Source: Arthrobacter jinronghuae
Lineage (GTDB): Bacteria > Actinomycetota > Actinomycetes > Actinomycetales > Micrococcaceae
Length of the DNA stretch: 64,000 bases
Assembly (NCBI RefSeq): GCF_025244825.1
Contig: NZ_CP104263.1
Location: 1,488,001 to 1,552,000, forward strand
Direction: 5' to 3'
The notes below the pieces were generated by a model, which was given only the letters and a program-made list of their open reading frames with translations, ran no database searches and was not told the origin of the DNA. How positions within the stretch are numbered: position 1 is the first letter of the stretch; each line of letters opens with the position of its first letter. Shown in pieces: positions 26,127-35,243 of the stretch. Position numbers and translations under genes: made by a program.

Positions 26127-27143
26127 TTAGTCGAAGATCACGACCACCTTGTCGGCAGCACCCGGGGTCTGTGCAAGGGTGAGGGCGTCCAATGCTTTAT
26201 CGAAGGGCAGCGTGTCGCTGATGATCAGTGCGTACTTCTGCCAGTTTTCGATGATGTCCTCGGTCACTTCGAAGATCTCCGTCGGATAGCCCATGGCAAA
26301 AACGATGGTGAGTTCGGTGGTGAGGATCGTCCCGAAGTCGAGCTCGACGGGCTTCTTATGGACCGCCACGACGCCTAGCATCGCTCCCTGCTTGGCGAGG
26401 CCGGCGACGGTAGCGGGGATGACAGGTGCGCCGGCCGCGTCCAGGAAGATGTCGGTACCGGACCGGACCCCGCGGACCATCATGGTTGCTCCGTCACCGT
26501 GCAGCTCCACGAGCCGGGCGGCAAGGTCCTCTTCTGCGGAGTTGATGACGGCGTCCGCGCCGATCTGGAGGGCCTTCTCAAGCCGGGACGCGATGACGTC
26601 GACGACGACGATGTGGCCCACACCGCGGCGCCGGTAGCCGAGGAGGGCGCCGAGGCCGATCGGACCGGCACCGAAGATCACCACTTTGTCGCCGGGCTTG
26701 GGATTGGTGCGGTTCACGGCGTGGAGGGCCACGGCCATCGGTTCGTTCAGGGCGGCCACTTCCCACGGAATGTCCTTGGGAATGACTTTGAGCTGGCGGC
26801 CAAGGGCTGCGTCGTGAACCACCACGTACTCCGAGAGCCCGCCCTGCGCACCGCCGCTGCCGAGCAGTCCGTCAGTGAAAGCCATCGTGTCAATCACCAC
26901 GTGGTCGCCTACCGCGATGCCGTCGACCTCGGAGCCGACTTCCGCCACCTCGGCCGCTGGTTCGTGGCCCAGCGGTGTTGCACCCTGACGGGGCGGAATG
27001 CCGCCGATGTGGCTGTAAAACGCGTCTGATCCGCAGATCCCGCAGGCCTTCATCTTCAGCAGGACGTCGCTGGGCCCGACGGTGGGCTGCTCAACCTCAA
27101 CCCATTCGTTGGTGTCCGGGCCGGTGACGTAGACAGCTTTCAT
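26127..27143 (-). CDS. Zinc-dependent medium-chain dehydrogenase
   Basis: 338 aa. N-terminal catalytic domain has CGICGSDAFYSHIGG and LGHEPAAEVAEVG (catalytic zinc Cys and His-Glu). The Rossmann part has GDKVVIFGAGPIGLGALLGY. It resembles threonine/butanediol/sorbitol dehydrogenases; the structural-zinc four-Cys loop of classical alcohol dehydrogenases is not seen. Substrate unknown. The start is ATG 27143 after AAGGAGAACAC, not the 38 codons of open frame upstream. Located between the unrecognised gene (convergent) and glnA1 (same strand, separated by a terminator). Confidence 0.88.
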   Translation of the reverse strand: MKAVYVTGPDTNEWVEVEQPTVGPSDVLLKMKACGICGSDAFYSHIGGIPPRQGATPLGHEPAAEVAEVGSEVDGIAVGDHVVIDTMAFTDGLLGSGGAQGGLSEYVVVHDAALGRQLKVIPKDIPWEVAALNEPMAVALHAVNRTNPKPGDKVVIFGAGPIGLGALLGYRRRGVGHIVVVDVIASRLEKALQIGADAVINSAEEDLAARLVELHGDGATMMVRGVRSGTDIFLDAAGAPVIPATVAGLAKQGAMLGVVAVHKKPVELDFGTILTTELTIVFAMGYPTEIFEVTEDIIENWQKYALIISDTLPFDKALDALTLAQTPGAADKVVVIFD

Positions 27144-27240
27144 AGCAGTGTTCTCCTTAGTGATGACGGGGATCTCCCCGCTCCCGATGCTACGCGAGCC
27201 GGACCGGGTTGAAAGGGTTTCGAAAGCGGCCCTGGACAGC

Positions 27241-27275
27241 AAAAAGCGGGGTCCCATGACGTTGGGACCCCGCTT
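27241..27275 (-). terminator. glnA1 terminator
   Basis: AAGCGGGGTCCC (27244-27255) pairs with GGGACCCCGCTT (27264-27275) around an 8-nt loop. Read on the minus strand it ends in TTTTTGC, a proper U tract about 65 bp past the glnA1 stop. Confidence 0.9.
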
Positions 27276-27338
27276 CCATAGGCAGGCAGTTACTGCTGGC
27301 CGGCTGCGGGCAAGCCGCGGCCCAACCGCAGAACCGGG

Positions 27339-28763
27339 TTAGACGCCGTAGTACAGCTCGAACTCGAACGGGTTCGGGCGCAGTGCCAGCGGCAGGATTT
27401 CGAATTCACGCTTGTACGAGATCCAGCTGTCGATCATGTCCTGGGTGAACACGCCGCCGGCCTGAAGGAACTCATTGTCGTTCTCCAGGGCAACCAGTGC
27501 CTCTTCGAGCGAGGCCGGGGCCTTCTGGATGTGCTTGGCCTCTTCGGGCGGCAGTTCGTAGAGGTCCTTGTCGATCGGGTCAGCCGGCTCGATGCGGTTC
27601 TTGATGCCGTCCAGGCCCGCCATCAGCTGCGCGGAGAACGCCAGGTACGGGTTGGAGGAGGGGTCCGGAGCGCGGAACTCGAGGCGCTTGGCCTTCGGGT
27701 TGGAACCGGTGATCGGGATGCGGATAGCGGCGGAGCGGTTGCCCTGCGAGTAGACCATGTTCACGGGAGCTTCGAAGCCCTTGACCAGGCGGCGGTAGGA
27801 GTTGACCGTCGGGTTGGTGAAGGCAAGCACGGCCGAAGCGTGCTTCAGCAGGCCGCCGATGTACCAGCGGGCCAGATCGGACAGACCGGCGTAGCCCTTC
27901 TCGTCGTAGAACAGCGGCACGCCGCCGTTCCACAGCGACTGGTGGCAGTGCATGCCCGAACCGTTGTCACCGAAAATCGGCTTCGGCATGAAGGTGGCGG
28001 ACTTGCCCCAGGCATCGGCCACGTTCTTGACGATGTACTTGAACTTCTGCAGGTCGTCGGCCGCGTGGGTCAGGGTGGTGAACTTGTAGTTGATTTCAGC
28101 CTGGCCGGCACCGCCGACCTCATGGTGGGCGCGTTCGACTTCGAGGCCTACGTTGTCCAGCTCCACGCTGATGGCGTCGCGCAGGTCGGCCTGCTTGTCC
28201 ACGGGTGCCACGGGGAAGTAGCCGCCCTTGTACGGCGTCTTGTTGCCCAGGTTGCCGCCGTCTTCCTCGCGGCCGCTGTTCCAGGGCGCCTCAATGGAGT
28301 CCACCTTGTAGAAGCTGCCCTTGGGGGAGGACTCGTACTGCACGTTGTCGAAGATGTAGAACTCGGCCTCGGAACCGAAGAAGGCCGTATCGGCGATGCC
28401 CGTGGAGGCCAGGTAAGCCTCGGCACGCTCGGCAACGCCGCGCGGGTCGCGGTGGTACGGCTCGCCGGTACGCGGGTTCACAATCGAGAAGTTCAGCGCG
28501 AGGGTCTTCTCGATGCGGAAGGGATCGACAAACGCCGTCGTCACATCCGGGATGAGCTGCATGTCGGACTCTGCAATGCCCTGGAAGCCGCGGATGGATG
28601 AGCCGTCGAACAGCTGACCGTTGACGAAGAAATCGGCATCTACGGTTTTGGCCGGCACGTTGAAGTGCTGCTGCACTCCGGGAACGTCGGTGAATCGGAT
28701 GTCGACGAACTTCACTTGCTCGTCAGCGATGAACCTGAGGACTTCGTCCGCGTTCTTGAACAT
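27339..28763 (-). CDS. glnA: Glutamine synthetase type I, GlnA1
   Basis: 474 aa, the main ammonia-assimilating enzyme (glutamate + NH3 + ATP to glutamine), a cytoplasmic dodecamer. Motifs: [74 protein letters not shown] and [16 protein letters not shown]. Tyr402 in [11 protein letters not shown] is the adenylylation site used by GlnE. ATG 28763 is preceded by AGGAG about 11 bases upstream. A full four-half-site GlnR box lies 113 bp upstream, so nitrogen control of transcription is likely in addition to covalent control. Confidence 0.97.
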   Translation of the reverse strand: MFKNADEVLRFIADEQVKFVDIRFTDVPGVQQHFNVPAKTVDADFFVNGQLFDGSSIRGFQGIAESDMQLIPDVTTAFVDPFRIEKTLALNFSIVNPRTGEPYHRDPRGVAERAEAYLASTGIADTAFFGSEAEFYIFDNVQYESSPKGSFYKVDSIEAPWNSGREEDGGNLGNKTPYKGGYFPVAPVDKQADLRDAISVELDNVGLEVERAHHEVGGAGQAEINYKFTTLTHAADDLQKFKYIVKNVADAWGKSATFMPKPIFGDNGSGMHCHQSLWNGGVPLFYDEKGYAGLSDLARWYIGGLLKHASAVLAFTNPTVNSYRRLVKGFEAPVNMVYSQGNRSAAIRIPITGSNPKAKRLEFRAPDPSSNPYLAFSAQLMAGLDGIKNRIEPADPIDKDLYELPPEEAKHIQKAPASLEEALVALENDNEFLQAGGVFTQDMIDSWISYKREFEILPLALRPNPFEFELYYGV

Positions 28764-28875
28764 CGTTTATGTGCTCCTATACAACTGTTTGGGTGGAAGA
28801 CCTCGGGCTGCAAGACCTGGCTGGCGCCGGGCCCTTTGAACGTCCCGCGCGTCACCTTGACCCTAAAGGGGCATG

Positions 28876-28913
28876 GTTTCCCGGCGGTGACGCATGTGTT
28901 TCCGGTACGTTAC
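28876..28913 (-). promoter_or_regulatory. GlnR-type operator upstream of glnA1
   Basis: On the minus strand: GTAAC-n6-GAAAC-n6-GTCAC-n6-GAAAC. This matches the published actinobacterial GlnR pattern gTnAC-n6-GaAAC repeated twice, with every half site and every spacer right. It lies 113 bp before the glnA1 start and 98 bp before the divergent RDD gene. Confidence 0.88.
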
Positions 28914-28998
28914 GCAGTCGATGGTCTCCCTTCCACCCTATCCGCAACCATGGGGGACAGTGATAATGGAGGGTGCCTTTCCGCCGTTGCCACCCGGG

Positions 28999-29004
28999 TA
29001 GTCT
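28999..29004 (+). promoter_or_regulatory. -10 box of leaderless RDD transcript
   Basis: TAGTCT, six bases, then GTG 29011; no ribosome binding site. Confidence 0.6.
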
Positions 29005-29010
29005 TTAACC

Positions 29011-29451
29011 GTGGTCGATAGAAGCGATATAGGTTCCTGGCTGGAAGGCCCTCCCTCCGATGAGAGTACGTGGCCGGGCAAACGCCTCGGCCGCCCGCGT
29101 ACCGGACCGGGATCCATTGCGCGCGTCGGCCCCCGGCTGGGTGCCTTGGTCATTGACTGGGCCATCGCCTCACTCATTGCCTACTGGCTCTTCGGCGGAG
29201 ATGACTTTGCCATCCTGGCGATCTTCGCCGTAGAGCAGATCCTCCTCGTCAGCCTCCTCGGCTACAGCATCGGTCACCGCGTCTTCAGCCTGCAGGTGCA
29301 GAAAATGGACGGCCGCGCGGCGGGAATTCCGGCTGCGATTGTCCGCACGCTGCTGCTGTGCCTGGTGATCCCGGCGGTGGTGTTCGACGCCGACCAGCGC
29401 GGCCTGCATGACCGCGCCATGGGCACGGTCCTGGTGAAGGTGAAGCACTAG
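29011..29451 (+). CDS. RDD family membrane protein
   Basis: 146 aa. After a Pro/Arg-rich N-terminus comes IARVGPRLGALVIDWAIASL, the family start with its R and D residues, then hydrophobic segments at about 45-65, 70-90 and 110-130 and the tail DQRGLHDRAMGTVLV, typical of RDD proteins. Function of the family is poorly known; some members are Na+/H+ antiporters or assist osmotic tolerance. The gene beside glnA is a common actinobacterial pair. GTG 29011 lies six bases after TAGTCT; the GlnR box upstream might also influence it. Confidence 0.87.
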   Translation: MVDRSDIGSWLEGPPSDESTWPGKRLGRPRTGPGSIARVGPRLGALVIDWAIASLIAYWLFGGDDFAILAIFAVEQILLVSLLGYSIGHRVFSLQVQKMDGRAAGIPAAIVRTLLLCLVIPAVVFDADQRGLHDRAMGTVLVKVKH

Positions 29452-29488
29452 GCTTCCACCGGACCTCGGAATCTGGCAGATTCCGGGT

Positions 29489-30550
29489 ATGAAACTACTG
29501 ATTCTGGGCGGAACCGCCTGGCTGGGTCACCACACCGCCGTCGCTGCACTGGCTGAAGGTCACGACGTCACCTGCGCCGCCCGCGGCAGCTCCGGCGAAC
29601 CGCCGGCCGGAACGAATTTCCTCAGGGTGGACCGCGACGCCGACGACGGCCTCGCAGCAGCCGCACAGGAGCACTGGGACGCTGTCATCGACGTCTCCCG
29701 CCAGCCCGGACAGGTGCGCCGCTCCGTCCGCGACCTGAGGGCCGCCGCGGGATTCTATGTGTTTGTCTCCACCGGCAACGTCTATGCCAGCCAGCGGGAA
29801 TTCGGCCAGGACGAGGATGCCCCGCTGCTGGCACCCCTGGCGGCAGACGTCATGGAGAGCATGGAAAGCTATGGTCCCGCCAAGGTCGCCTGCGAGCAGG
29901 CGGTCACTGACGGCTTCGGCGACGGCTCCCATGCCATAGTCCGTGCCGGGCTCATAGGCGGCCCGGGGGATACCTCGGGCCGCAGCGGATACTGGCCGGT
30001 GCGCTTCGCCCAGGGCGGCTCAGTCCTCGTGCCGGACGTGCCGAACCAGCCGACGCAGCTCATCGACGTCCGGGACCTGGCACAGTGGCTCGTGCTCGTG
30101 GCTGAGCAGCGGACCGCCGGAGTGTTCAACGCGGTGGGGGAGACGCTGCCGTTCTCAGGGCACCTGGCCGAGGCAGCGTCGGCAGCAGGGGTCAGGGAGC
30201 CAGATGCGCGAGACTCACGGGTGGCGGATTCCGCCCTTCCGCCGATCACCGTACCGGCCCCGCCGCAATGGCTCAGTGAACAGGGCGTGAACGAGTGGTC
30301 CGGTCCCCGGTCGCTGCCGCTCTGGCTGGAAGATCCGGACTGGCACGGCATGAACGCCCGCTCCAATGCACGCGCGCATTCCGCCGGACTACGGCTTCGA
30401 CCGCTGCGGCAGACGCTCAAGGACACCCTCGCCTGGGAGGAAGCCGCCGGCGTCGGACGTCCGCGGGGAGCGGGACTCACCCTGGCGGAAGAACACGACC
30501 TGCTGGTCCGGCTGGCGGACGCGGATTCCCTGCTGCCGGATGGGACCTAA
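29489..30550 (+). CDS. NAD-dependent epimerase/dehydratase family protein
   Basis: 353 aa. N-terminal Rossmann motif LLILGGTAWLGHHTAVAAL and the segments VDRDADDGL, FYVFVSTGNVYASQRE and SYGPAKVACE (Y-x3-K catalytic pair) mark an extended short-chain dehydrogenase/reductase, close to proteins annotated as reductases in Arthrobacter. Substrate unknown. No Shine-Dalgarno precedes ATG 29489; a CAGATT hexamer six bases upstream is a weak leaderless-type -10. It follows the RDD gene by 37 bp and ends at a strong terminator. Confidence 0.85.
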   Translation: MKLLILGGTAWLGHHTAVAALAEGHDVTCAARGSSGEPPAGTNFLRVDRDADDGLAAAAQEHWDAVIDVSRQPGQVRRSVRDLRAAAGFYVFVSTGNVYASQREFGQDEDAPLLAPLAADVMESMESYGPAKVACEQAVTDGFGDGSHAIVRAGLIGGPGDTSGRSGYWPVRFAQGGSVLVPDVPNQPTQLIDVRDLAQWLVLVAEQRTAGVFNAVGETLPFSGHLAEAASAAGVREPDARDSRVADSALPPITVPAPPQWLSEQGVNEWSGPRSLPLWLEDPDWHGMNARSNARAHSAGLRLRPLRQTLKDTLAWEEAAGVGRPRGAGLTLAEEHDLLVRLADADSLLPDGT

Positions 30551-30559
30551 GGGCAAAAC

Positions 30560-30589
30560 AAAAGGGCCCCCGGTAAAGGGGGCCCTTTT
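30560..30589. terminator. Bidirectional terminator between reductase and DUF4191 genes
   Basis: AAAAGGGCCCCC (30560-30571) and GGGGGCCCTTTT (30578-30589) form a perfect 12-bp stem with a 6-nt loop; T runs at the ends serve both convergent genes. Confidence 0.88.
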
Positions 30590-30602
30590 GGTGGAGAATC
30601 GG

Positions 30603-31355
30603 CTAGCGTCCGCGGGTTGCCTTGCGGTCCGGACGGGCGCGGTACGGGTCGATGCCCTTGGGGATCGGCAGGCGGGTGCCGAGCGCCGAGAGCCGCTTGT
30701 TGACGGTGGCGACTTCCTGCTTGGTCAGTGCCTTGGGGAGCTTCTTGGCCGTGGTCGCCACCTTGGACAGCGGAACCTGGCCTTCGCCGCGGCCGGTGTG
30801 GATGACCGTGATCGGAACCTTGGGGACGATCCGGTTCATCCGGCGCCGTTCGCCGTCGGCAAGTGCCTTGGCGCGGGCGGGCGAACCTTCGGTGACCAGG
30901 ACGATGCCGGGACGGCCGATGGCACGGAACACGGCTTCCTGGGTGCGGGGGTTCACGGCGACGGGCTGTTCTTCCAGGATCCAGCCGCGGCGCAGCACGC
31001 TCAGGGCGGCACCGGAGGCTCCCGGCTGGCCTTCAATCTGTGTGAATGCCGCCCGTTCGGCACGCCGGGACAGGATGAATACTGCCGCGAGCAGGCCGAG
31101 CGGGATGGCGATGATGAGCATCGTGATCCAGTTATCGATCAGGAAACCGATCAGCAGGCCCACGGCGATGATGCCGAGGAACGCGCCGAGCATCAGCCAT
31201 ACGACGTTGGGGTCATTGCGCCGGGTCATCTTGAAGACCTGGGCAATCTGCTTCATGCGCCCTTCCTTCTTGGGCTTCTTTTCCCCCTTCGGCTTGCGGG
31301 AAAAGACGCCTTTGCGGGCGCTCTGGGATGCGTCTGAATCGGTGCTTTTGGCCAT
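30603..31355 (-). CDS. DUF4191 family membrane protein
   Basis: 250 aa. A charged N-terminus (KGVFSRKPKGEKKPKKEG) leads to RMKQIAQVFKMTRRNDPNVV and two adjacent membrane helices (about 52-72 and 75-97). The cytoplasmic C-terminal part ends in basic residues (PDRKATRGR). DUF4191 proteins are conserved next to lipA in actinobacteria; function unknown. On the minus strand a TAGAAT box lies nine bases before the ATG, so the leader would be only two or three bases. Confidence 0.88.
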   Translation of the reverse strand: MAKSTDSDASQSARKGVFSRKPKGEKKPKKEGRMKQIAQVFKMTRRNDPNVVWLMLGAFLGIIAVGLLIGFLIDNWITMLIIAIPLGLLAAVFILSRRAERAAFTQIEGQPGASGAALSVLRRGWILEEQPVAVNPRTQEAVFRAIGRPGIVLVTEGSPARAKALADGERRRMNRIVPKVPITVIHTGRGEGQVPLSKVATTAKKLPKALTKQEVATVNKRLSALGTRLPIPKGIDPYRARPDRKATRGR

Positions 31356-31364
31356 AATGAGTTC

Positions 31365-31370
31365 ATTCTA
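31365..31370 (-). promoter_or_regulatory. -10 box of DUF4191 gene
   Basis: Minus-strand TAGAAT with nine bases to the ATG, implying an almost leaderless message. Confidence 0.5.
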
Positions 31371-31462
31371 CGTGATGTGAGGCGTGCGGTTAGGAACGTT
31401 GTGCGGTTAGGCGGAATACGGTACACAGGGGTTGGCGCAGTGCCCGGGGGACCGGGCCGCCG

Positions 31463-32467
31463 TCACCTGCGGGCGAGGATGGAGGAGGCTTCCTGGAGCG
31501 TGCTCCCGGAATCCTCGATGTGGGCCAGCTGCGGAGGCAGTTCGCGTCCCTTGCGGCGCATGGCCGTAGCCCAGAGCCTTCCGGCACGGTAGGAGGAGCG
31601 AACCAGGGGACCGCTCATCACGCCGAGGAAACCCAGTTCTTCCGCCTCGGTATTGATTTCGACGAATTCCTGCGGCTTGACCCAGCGGTCCACGGGCAGA
31701 TGACGTTCGCTGGGGCGCAGGTACTGGGTGATGGTGATCAGGTCGCACCCGGAGTCCCGCAGGTCCTTCAGAGCTCCGGAAATCTCCTCACGCGTCTCAC
31801 CCATGCCCAAGATCAGGTTGGACTTGGTGACCATGCCCATGTTCTGGCCCTGCGTGATGACGTCCAGGGAGCGCTCGTACCGGAAGGCAGGCCGGATCCG
31901 CTTGAACAGGCGGGGAACCGTTTCCACGTTGTGGGCGAAGACCTCGGGCCGGGCTTCGCAGATGTCGATGATGTGCTCCACTTTCCCGGAGAAGTCCGGA
32001 ATCAGGATCTCGACGCCGGTGCCTGGGTTCAGTTCGTGGATTTTGCGGATCGTTTCGGCGTAGAGCCAGACACCCTCGTCCTCGAGGTCGTCGCGGGCCA
32101 CACCGGTGACCGTGGCGTAGCGCAGGTTCATCTGCTGGACCGAGCGGGCGACTTTGGTGGGTTCCATCAGGTCCAGCGGCGAGGGCTTGCCGGTGTCGAT
32201 CTGGCAGAAGTCGCAGCGCCTGGTGCATTCGGACCCGCCGATGAGGAACGTTGCTTCACGGTCCTCCCAGCATTCGAAAATATTGGGGCAGCCTGCTTCC
32301 TCGCAGACGGTGTGCAGGCCTTCCTTCTTGACCTGCTTCTTCAGCTCCACGTATTCAGGGCCCATGTTTACCTTGGCCTTGATCCATTCGGGCTTCCGTT
32401 CCACGGGGACGGCGGCGTTGCGCTGTTCAATGCGCAGCAGGCGCCGTCCTTCAGGGGCGAGGGTCAC
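31463..32467 (-). CDS. lipA: Lipoyl synthase
   Basis: 334 aa, radical-SAM enzyme inserting two sulfur atoms into protein-bound octanoate. The radical-SAM cluster motif is [11 protein letters not shown]; the auxiliary cluster cysteines are in [13 protein letters not shown]. Other blocks: [20 protein letters not shown] and [18 protein letters not shown]. Its ATG overlaps the lipB stop by four bases, so both steps of protein lipoylation are coupled. The products are needed by SucB, which carries two lipoyl domains, in this window. The DUF4191 gene follows downstream. Confidence 0.97.
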   Translation of the reverse strand: MTLAPEGRRLLRIEQRNAAVPVERKPEWIKAKVNMGPEYVELKKQVKKEGLHTVCEEAGCPNIFECWEDREATFLIGGSECTRRCDFCQIDTGKPSPLDLMEPTKVARSVQQMNLRYATVTGVARDDLEDEGVWLYAETIRKIHELNPGTGVEILIPDFSGKVEHIIDICEARPEVFAHNVETVPRLFKRIRPAFRYERSLDVITQGQNMGMVTKSNLILGMGETREEISGALKDLRDSGCDLITITQYLRPSERHLPVDRWVKPQEFVEINTEAEELGFLGVMSGPLVRSSYRAGRLWATAMRRKGRELPPQLAHIEDSGSTLQEASSILARR

Positions 32468-33192
32468 AGCAGGGCTCCTTTCGGCCGGCTGCCGGCAGGG
32501 ACGGCGCCGATGCCGGGGGAGTTCTTCGAGGGGGTGGTGCCGGTCAGGTCCGCCTCACGGGCGGCAAGTTCGTCTTCCACGCGGGCGACGACGTCGGCCG
32601 GGGACACTGCTTGTCCCGTCTCGGCGCTGATTGACGTGGTTCCCGCGTCGCTGATGCCGCAGGCAATGATCTGGCTGTACGGCGCCAGATCATTGCTGCA
32701 GTTCAGCGAAAATCCATGCATGGTGACGCCTTGGTGGACGCGGATGCCGACGGCTGCAATCTTCCGGTCCGGAAGTCCGAAGGGCTGCCCGTCTCCGCGG
32801 ACCCACACCCCCGAACGGCCTTCGACGCGGACCCCGGGGATTCCGTAGTCCTGCAGCACGCTGATGACAGCCGCTTCCAGGGCGTCAACATAGGCCAGCA
32901 CACGCGCGGGATCGGAGAGCTTCAGGATCGGATATCCCACCAGCTGTCCCGGACCGTGCCACGTCAGCTTCCCTCCGCGGTCCACGTTGACCACTTCAGT
33001 TCCGTCAAAAGGCCGCTCGTGCGGCTCGGTACGCCGCCCGGCGGTATAGACAGGGGTGTGTTCAAGCAGCAGCACCGTGTTCGGTGCCTTGCCCTCAAGA
33101 ACCTGCCGGTGCAGCTGCTGCTGGAGGTCCCAGCCTGCTGAATATTCCACGTAGTGCGGAGACAGGCCTACGCGGGTGAACTCCAAAGCCAT
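32464..33192 (-). CDS. lipB: Octanoyl-[acyl-carrier-protein]:protein N-octanoyltransferase
   Basis: 242 aa. Transfers octanoate from ACP to lipoyl domains. Motifs: [37 protein letters not shown] (catalytic region with conserved Lys), [14 protein letters not shown] GRSGVWVRG and [13 protein letters not shown] with the catalytic Cys in [12 protein letters not shown]. The start is ATG 33192 ([10 protein letters not shown]): the open frame runs 28 codons further but a TAGGCT box is placed seven bases before this ATG, and the usual LipB N-terminus begins here. Confidence 0.95.
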   Translation of the reverse strand: MALEFTRVGLSPHYVEYSAGWDLQQQLHRQVLEGKAPNTVLLLEHTPVYTAGRRTEPHERPFDGTEVVNVDRGGKLTWHGPGQLVGYPILKLSDPARVLAYVDALEAAVISVLQDYGIPGVRVEGRSGVWVRGDGQPFGLPDRKIAAVGIRVHQGVTMHGFSLNCSNDLAPYSQIIACGISDAGTTSISAETGQAVSPADVVARVEDELAAREADLTGTTPSKNSPGIGAVPAGSRPKGALL

Positions 33193-33199
33193 GGCCCCT

Positions 33200-33205
33200 A
33201 GCCTA
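33200..33205 (-). promoter_or_regulatory. -10 box of leaderless lipB-lipA transcript
   Basis: Minus-strand TAGGCT, seven bases, then ATG 33192; no Shine-Dalgarno. Confidence 0.65.
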
Positions 33206-33338
33206 GACCTCCATAGACGTAATGTGGACCACACTTCAGGCGTGCCCGGCCGGCGCAGTTCCCCGGCGTCCCGCACCCGTCCCGCTACCCTGTGGATAAC
33301 TGCTCCGCGGACCGGGCGGAGGGTAAGACTTTGCTTTC

Positions 33339-35192
33339 ATGGACACGACCCAGCCCGTGGAACCCCCGGCGAGAGATTCCGCAGCCAGTGGCGGTATTCC
33401 ACTGCCTCCCGCGCCTGCTGCACCCGAAGTGCCGGGTTTCCGCGTAGAGCGATTGCTGGGAATGGGCGGCAGCGCTGCCGTGTGGCTTGTGCGGGACGAC
33501 GACGGCGCTCCGTTCGCGCTCAAAGTCCCGGCAACCGGGGCAGAAGGGGCACTCAACGCCTTCGAAGCCCGACGGGAAGTCAATATTCTTGCCCGCCTGG
33601 AGCACCCGCATCTGCTGCGGATGCACGCGGTGGTCGAGACGAATCACGGCGCGGGGCTCCTCAGCGGATACGCGGCCGGCGGGAGCGCGGCGGGTCTGGT
33701 GGCCGCCCGGGGGCCGGTCCAGCCCGGAGAAGCGGTCAGCATCCTCGTGGGGATAGCGGAAGCCCTGGGATATCTCCATTCGCGGGGTGCGGCCCACGGG
33801 GACGTATCTCCGGGAAATATCCTGTTCACCTCGGAGGGCAGGCCGCTGCTGGCGGACTTTGGGTCGGGGCGACTGCTGGGGGAGCCCGGGGTGAAGCGGC
33901 CGGGGACGCACGGGTTCGCTGCGCCGGAGGCCGCTGACGGGGAAGGGTCCGGGCTGGGTGCGGCAATGGATGTGTATGCGTTGGCGGCGGTGGGCTGGTT
34001 TCTGCTGACCGGACGCACTCCGCCGCCCAGCCGCGACCGTCCCCCGCTGTCGATTCTGGTCCCGGACGTGGGCCGGGAGTTGCCGGCCCTGCTGGAGGCG
34101 GGATTGGCGGAGGATCCCGCCGAACGGCCCGCAGCTGGGGAATTTGCGGCGGCGGCATACCGGGGCGCTCCCGCGCTGCCCGTGGACCTGGTGGCCGCTG
34201 TCCATCCGGATGTCCATCCCGAACTGCTGACGCGCCGGACCGGCTCCGCCGGGTCCGCGACTCAGAAACGGACACGCCGGTGGCGGAAGCGTGGCCCGTC
34301 CGGAAGAGCTGGCGGGCCGGAACCGGAACGGGGACGCAGCAGGGCACTTGGACGCAGGCAGGGTCGCGGAAGCAGGCAGGCGAACGGAAGCAGGCACGAT
34401 CGCGGACGTAGGCAGGCGAACGGAAGAGGCGGAGTGCCGGGTGCAGCGGGAATCAGCCGGTGGGGAAGGGACAGGCTGGACCGTCAGCACGCAGGACGCC
34501 GCCGCGTATCCCGCAGTTCCCCCGCTGGAAGCCGGGTGTTTCCCGTGGCAGCCACAGTGGTGGTTGTTGCGGTCCTGCTGCTTGCCGGCATAGCGCTCGC
34601 CGCCCCTGATCTCCTGCGTGCCCGTGGTGCAGGTGCCGGTGAGCGGGAAGGTTCACCCGGCGGTTCCCGGGGTGCCCCGAGCACCTCCGCACCGGTGGCG
34701 GCACCTTCGCAGCCCGGCGCATCGACGGCCGAAGCTCCAGCACCGCCCGCAACGCGGGAAACCGCAGAAACCGTGGAAACACTCCTGGCAGAGACCGCGG
34801 CCGAGGACCCCGCGCAGGCCCTGCCCGCGCTCGCCGAACTGCGGAGCAGGGCCTTTACCAGCGGGGACCCCGCCCTGCTTCACCATGTGAATGCTCCGGG
34901 GTCAGAAGCGCTGCAGGCGGACCAGGACCAGGTCGCCCGGCTGGCTGCGGAAGGGCAGGCCCTGTCCGGCCTGGCCATGGAGGTATCCGTGGTGGACGGC
35001 AGTCGGACTGCTCCGACGACGCAGGAAACGGCAACGGCCGAACTGCGGGTTCGGATGCAGGTTTCCGGCTACACGCAGGTTGACAGCGCCGGGGCGGTGC
35101 TGCGTTCCGCACCAGCACAGCAGCAGGAGGTGCTGCTGGTGCTGGTGCGGAACGAGGGACAATGGCGGATCAGCCGGATCCTGGCTCCATAG
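33339..35192 (+). CDS. Membrane-anchored serine/threonine kinase-like protein
   Basis: 617 aa. Kinase domain about 34-285: glycine loop LLGMGGSAAVWLV, lysine in APFALKVP (Lys62), catalytic loop AHGDVSPGN (Asp155, Asn160; the usual HRD Arg is Gly) and DFG (Asp173). A long Arg/Gly-rich basic linker (about 300-395) precedes one membrane helix (about 401-424). The outside part (about 425-617) has a Ser/Thr/Pro/Ala linker, then a folded domain ending EVLLVLVRNEGQWRISRIL, NTF2-like in look. The essential residues are present, so it may be active; the missing Arg suggests activation-loop phosphorylation is not required. It precedes the tricorn gene by 51 bp. Confidence 0.85.
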   Translation: MDTTQPVEPPARDSAASGGIPLPPAPAAPEVPGFRVERLLGMGGSAAVWLVRDDDGAPFALKVPATGAEGALNAFEARREVNILARLEHPHLLRMHAVVETNHGAGLLSGYAAGGSAAGLVAARGPVQPGEAVSILVGIAEALGYLHSRGAAHGDVSPGNILFTSEGRPLLADFGSGRLLGEPGVKRPGTHGFAAPEAADGEGSGLGAAMDVYALAAVGWFLLTGRTPPPSRDRPPLSILVPDVGRELPALLEAGLAEDPAERPAAGEFAAAAYRGAPALPVDLVAAVHPDVHPELLTRRTGSAGSATQKRTRRWRKRGPSGRAGGPEPERGRSRALGRRQGRGSRQANGSRHDRGRRQANGRGGVPGAAGISRWGRDRLDRQHAGRRRVSRSSPAGSRVFPVAATVVVVAVLLLAGIALAAPDLLRARGAGAGEREGSPGGSRGAPSTSAPVAAPSQPGASTAEAPAPPATRETAETVETLLAETAAEDPAQALPALAELRSRAFTSGDPALLHHVNAPGSEALQADQDQVARLAAEGQALSGLAMEVSVVDGSRTAPTTQETATAELRVRMQVSGYTQVDSAGAVLRSAPAQQQEVLLVLVRNEGQWRISRILAP

Positions 35193-35231
35193 TGAAGCTG
35201 CTGGCTACACGGACAAGTCATTGGCGAAAGA

Positions 35232-35237
35232 TAGGAT
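35232..35237 (+). promoter_or_regulatory. -10 box of leaderless tricorn protease transcript
   Basis: TAGGAT, six bases, then ATG 35244; no ribosome binding site in the 51-bp gap. Confidence 0.6.
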
Positions 35238-35243
35238 CATTCC

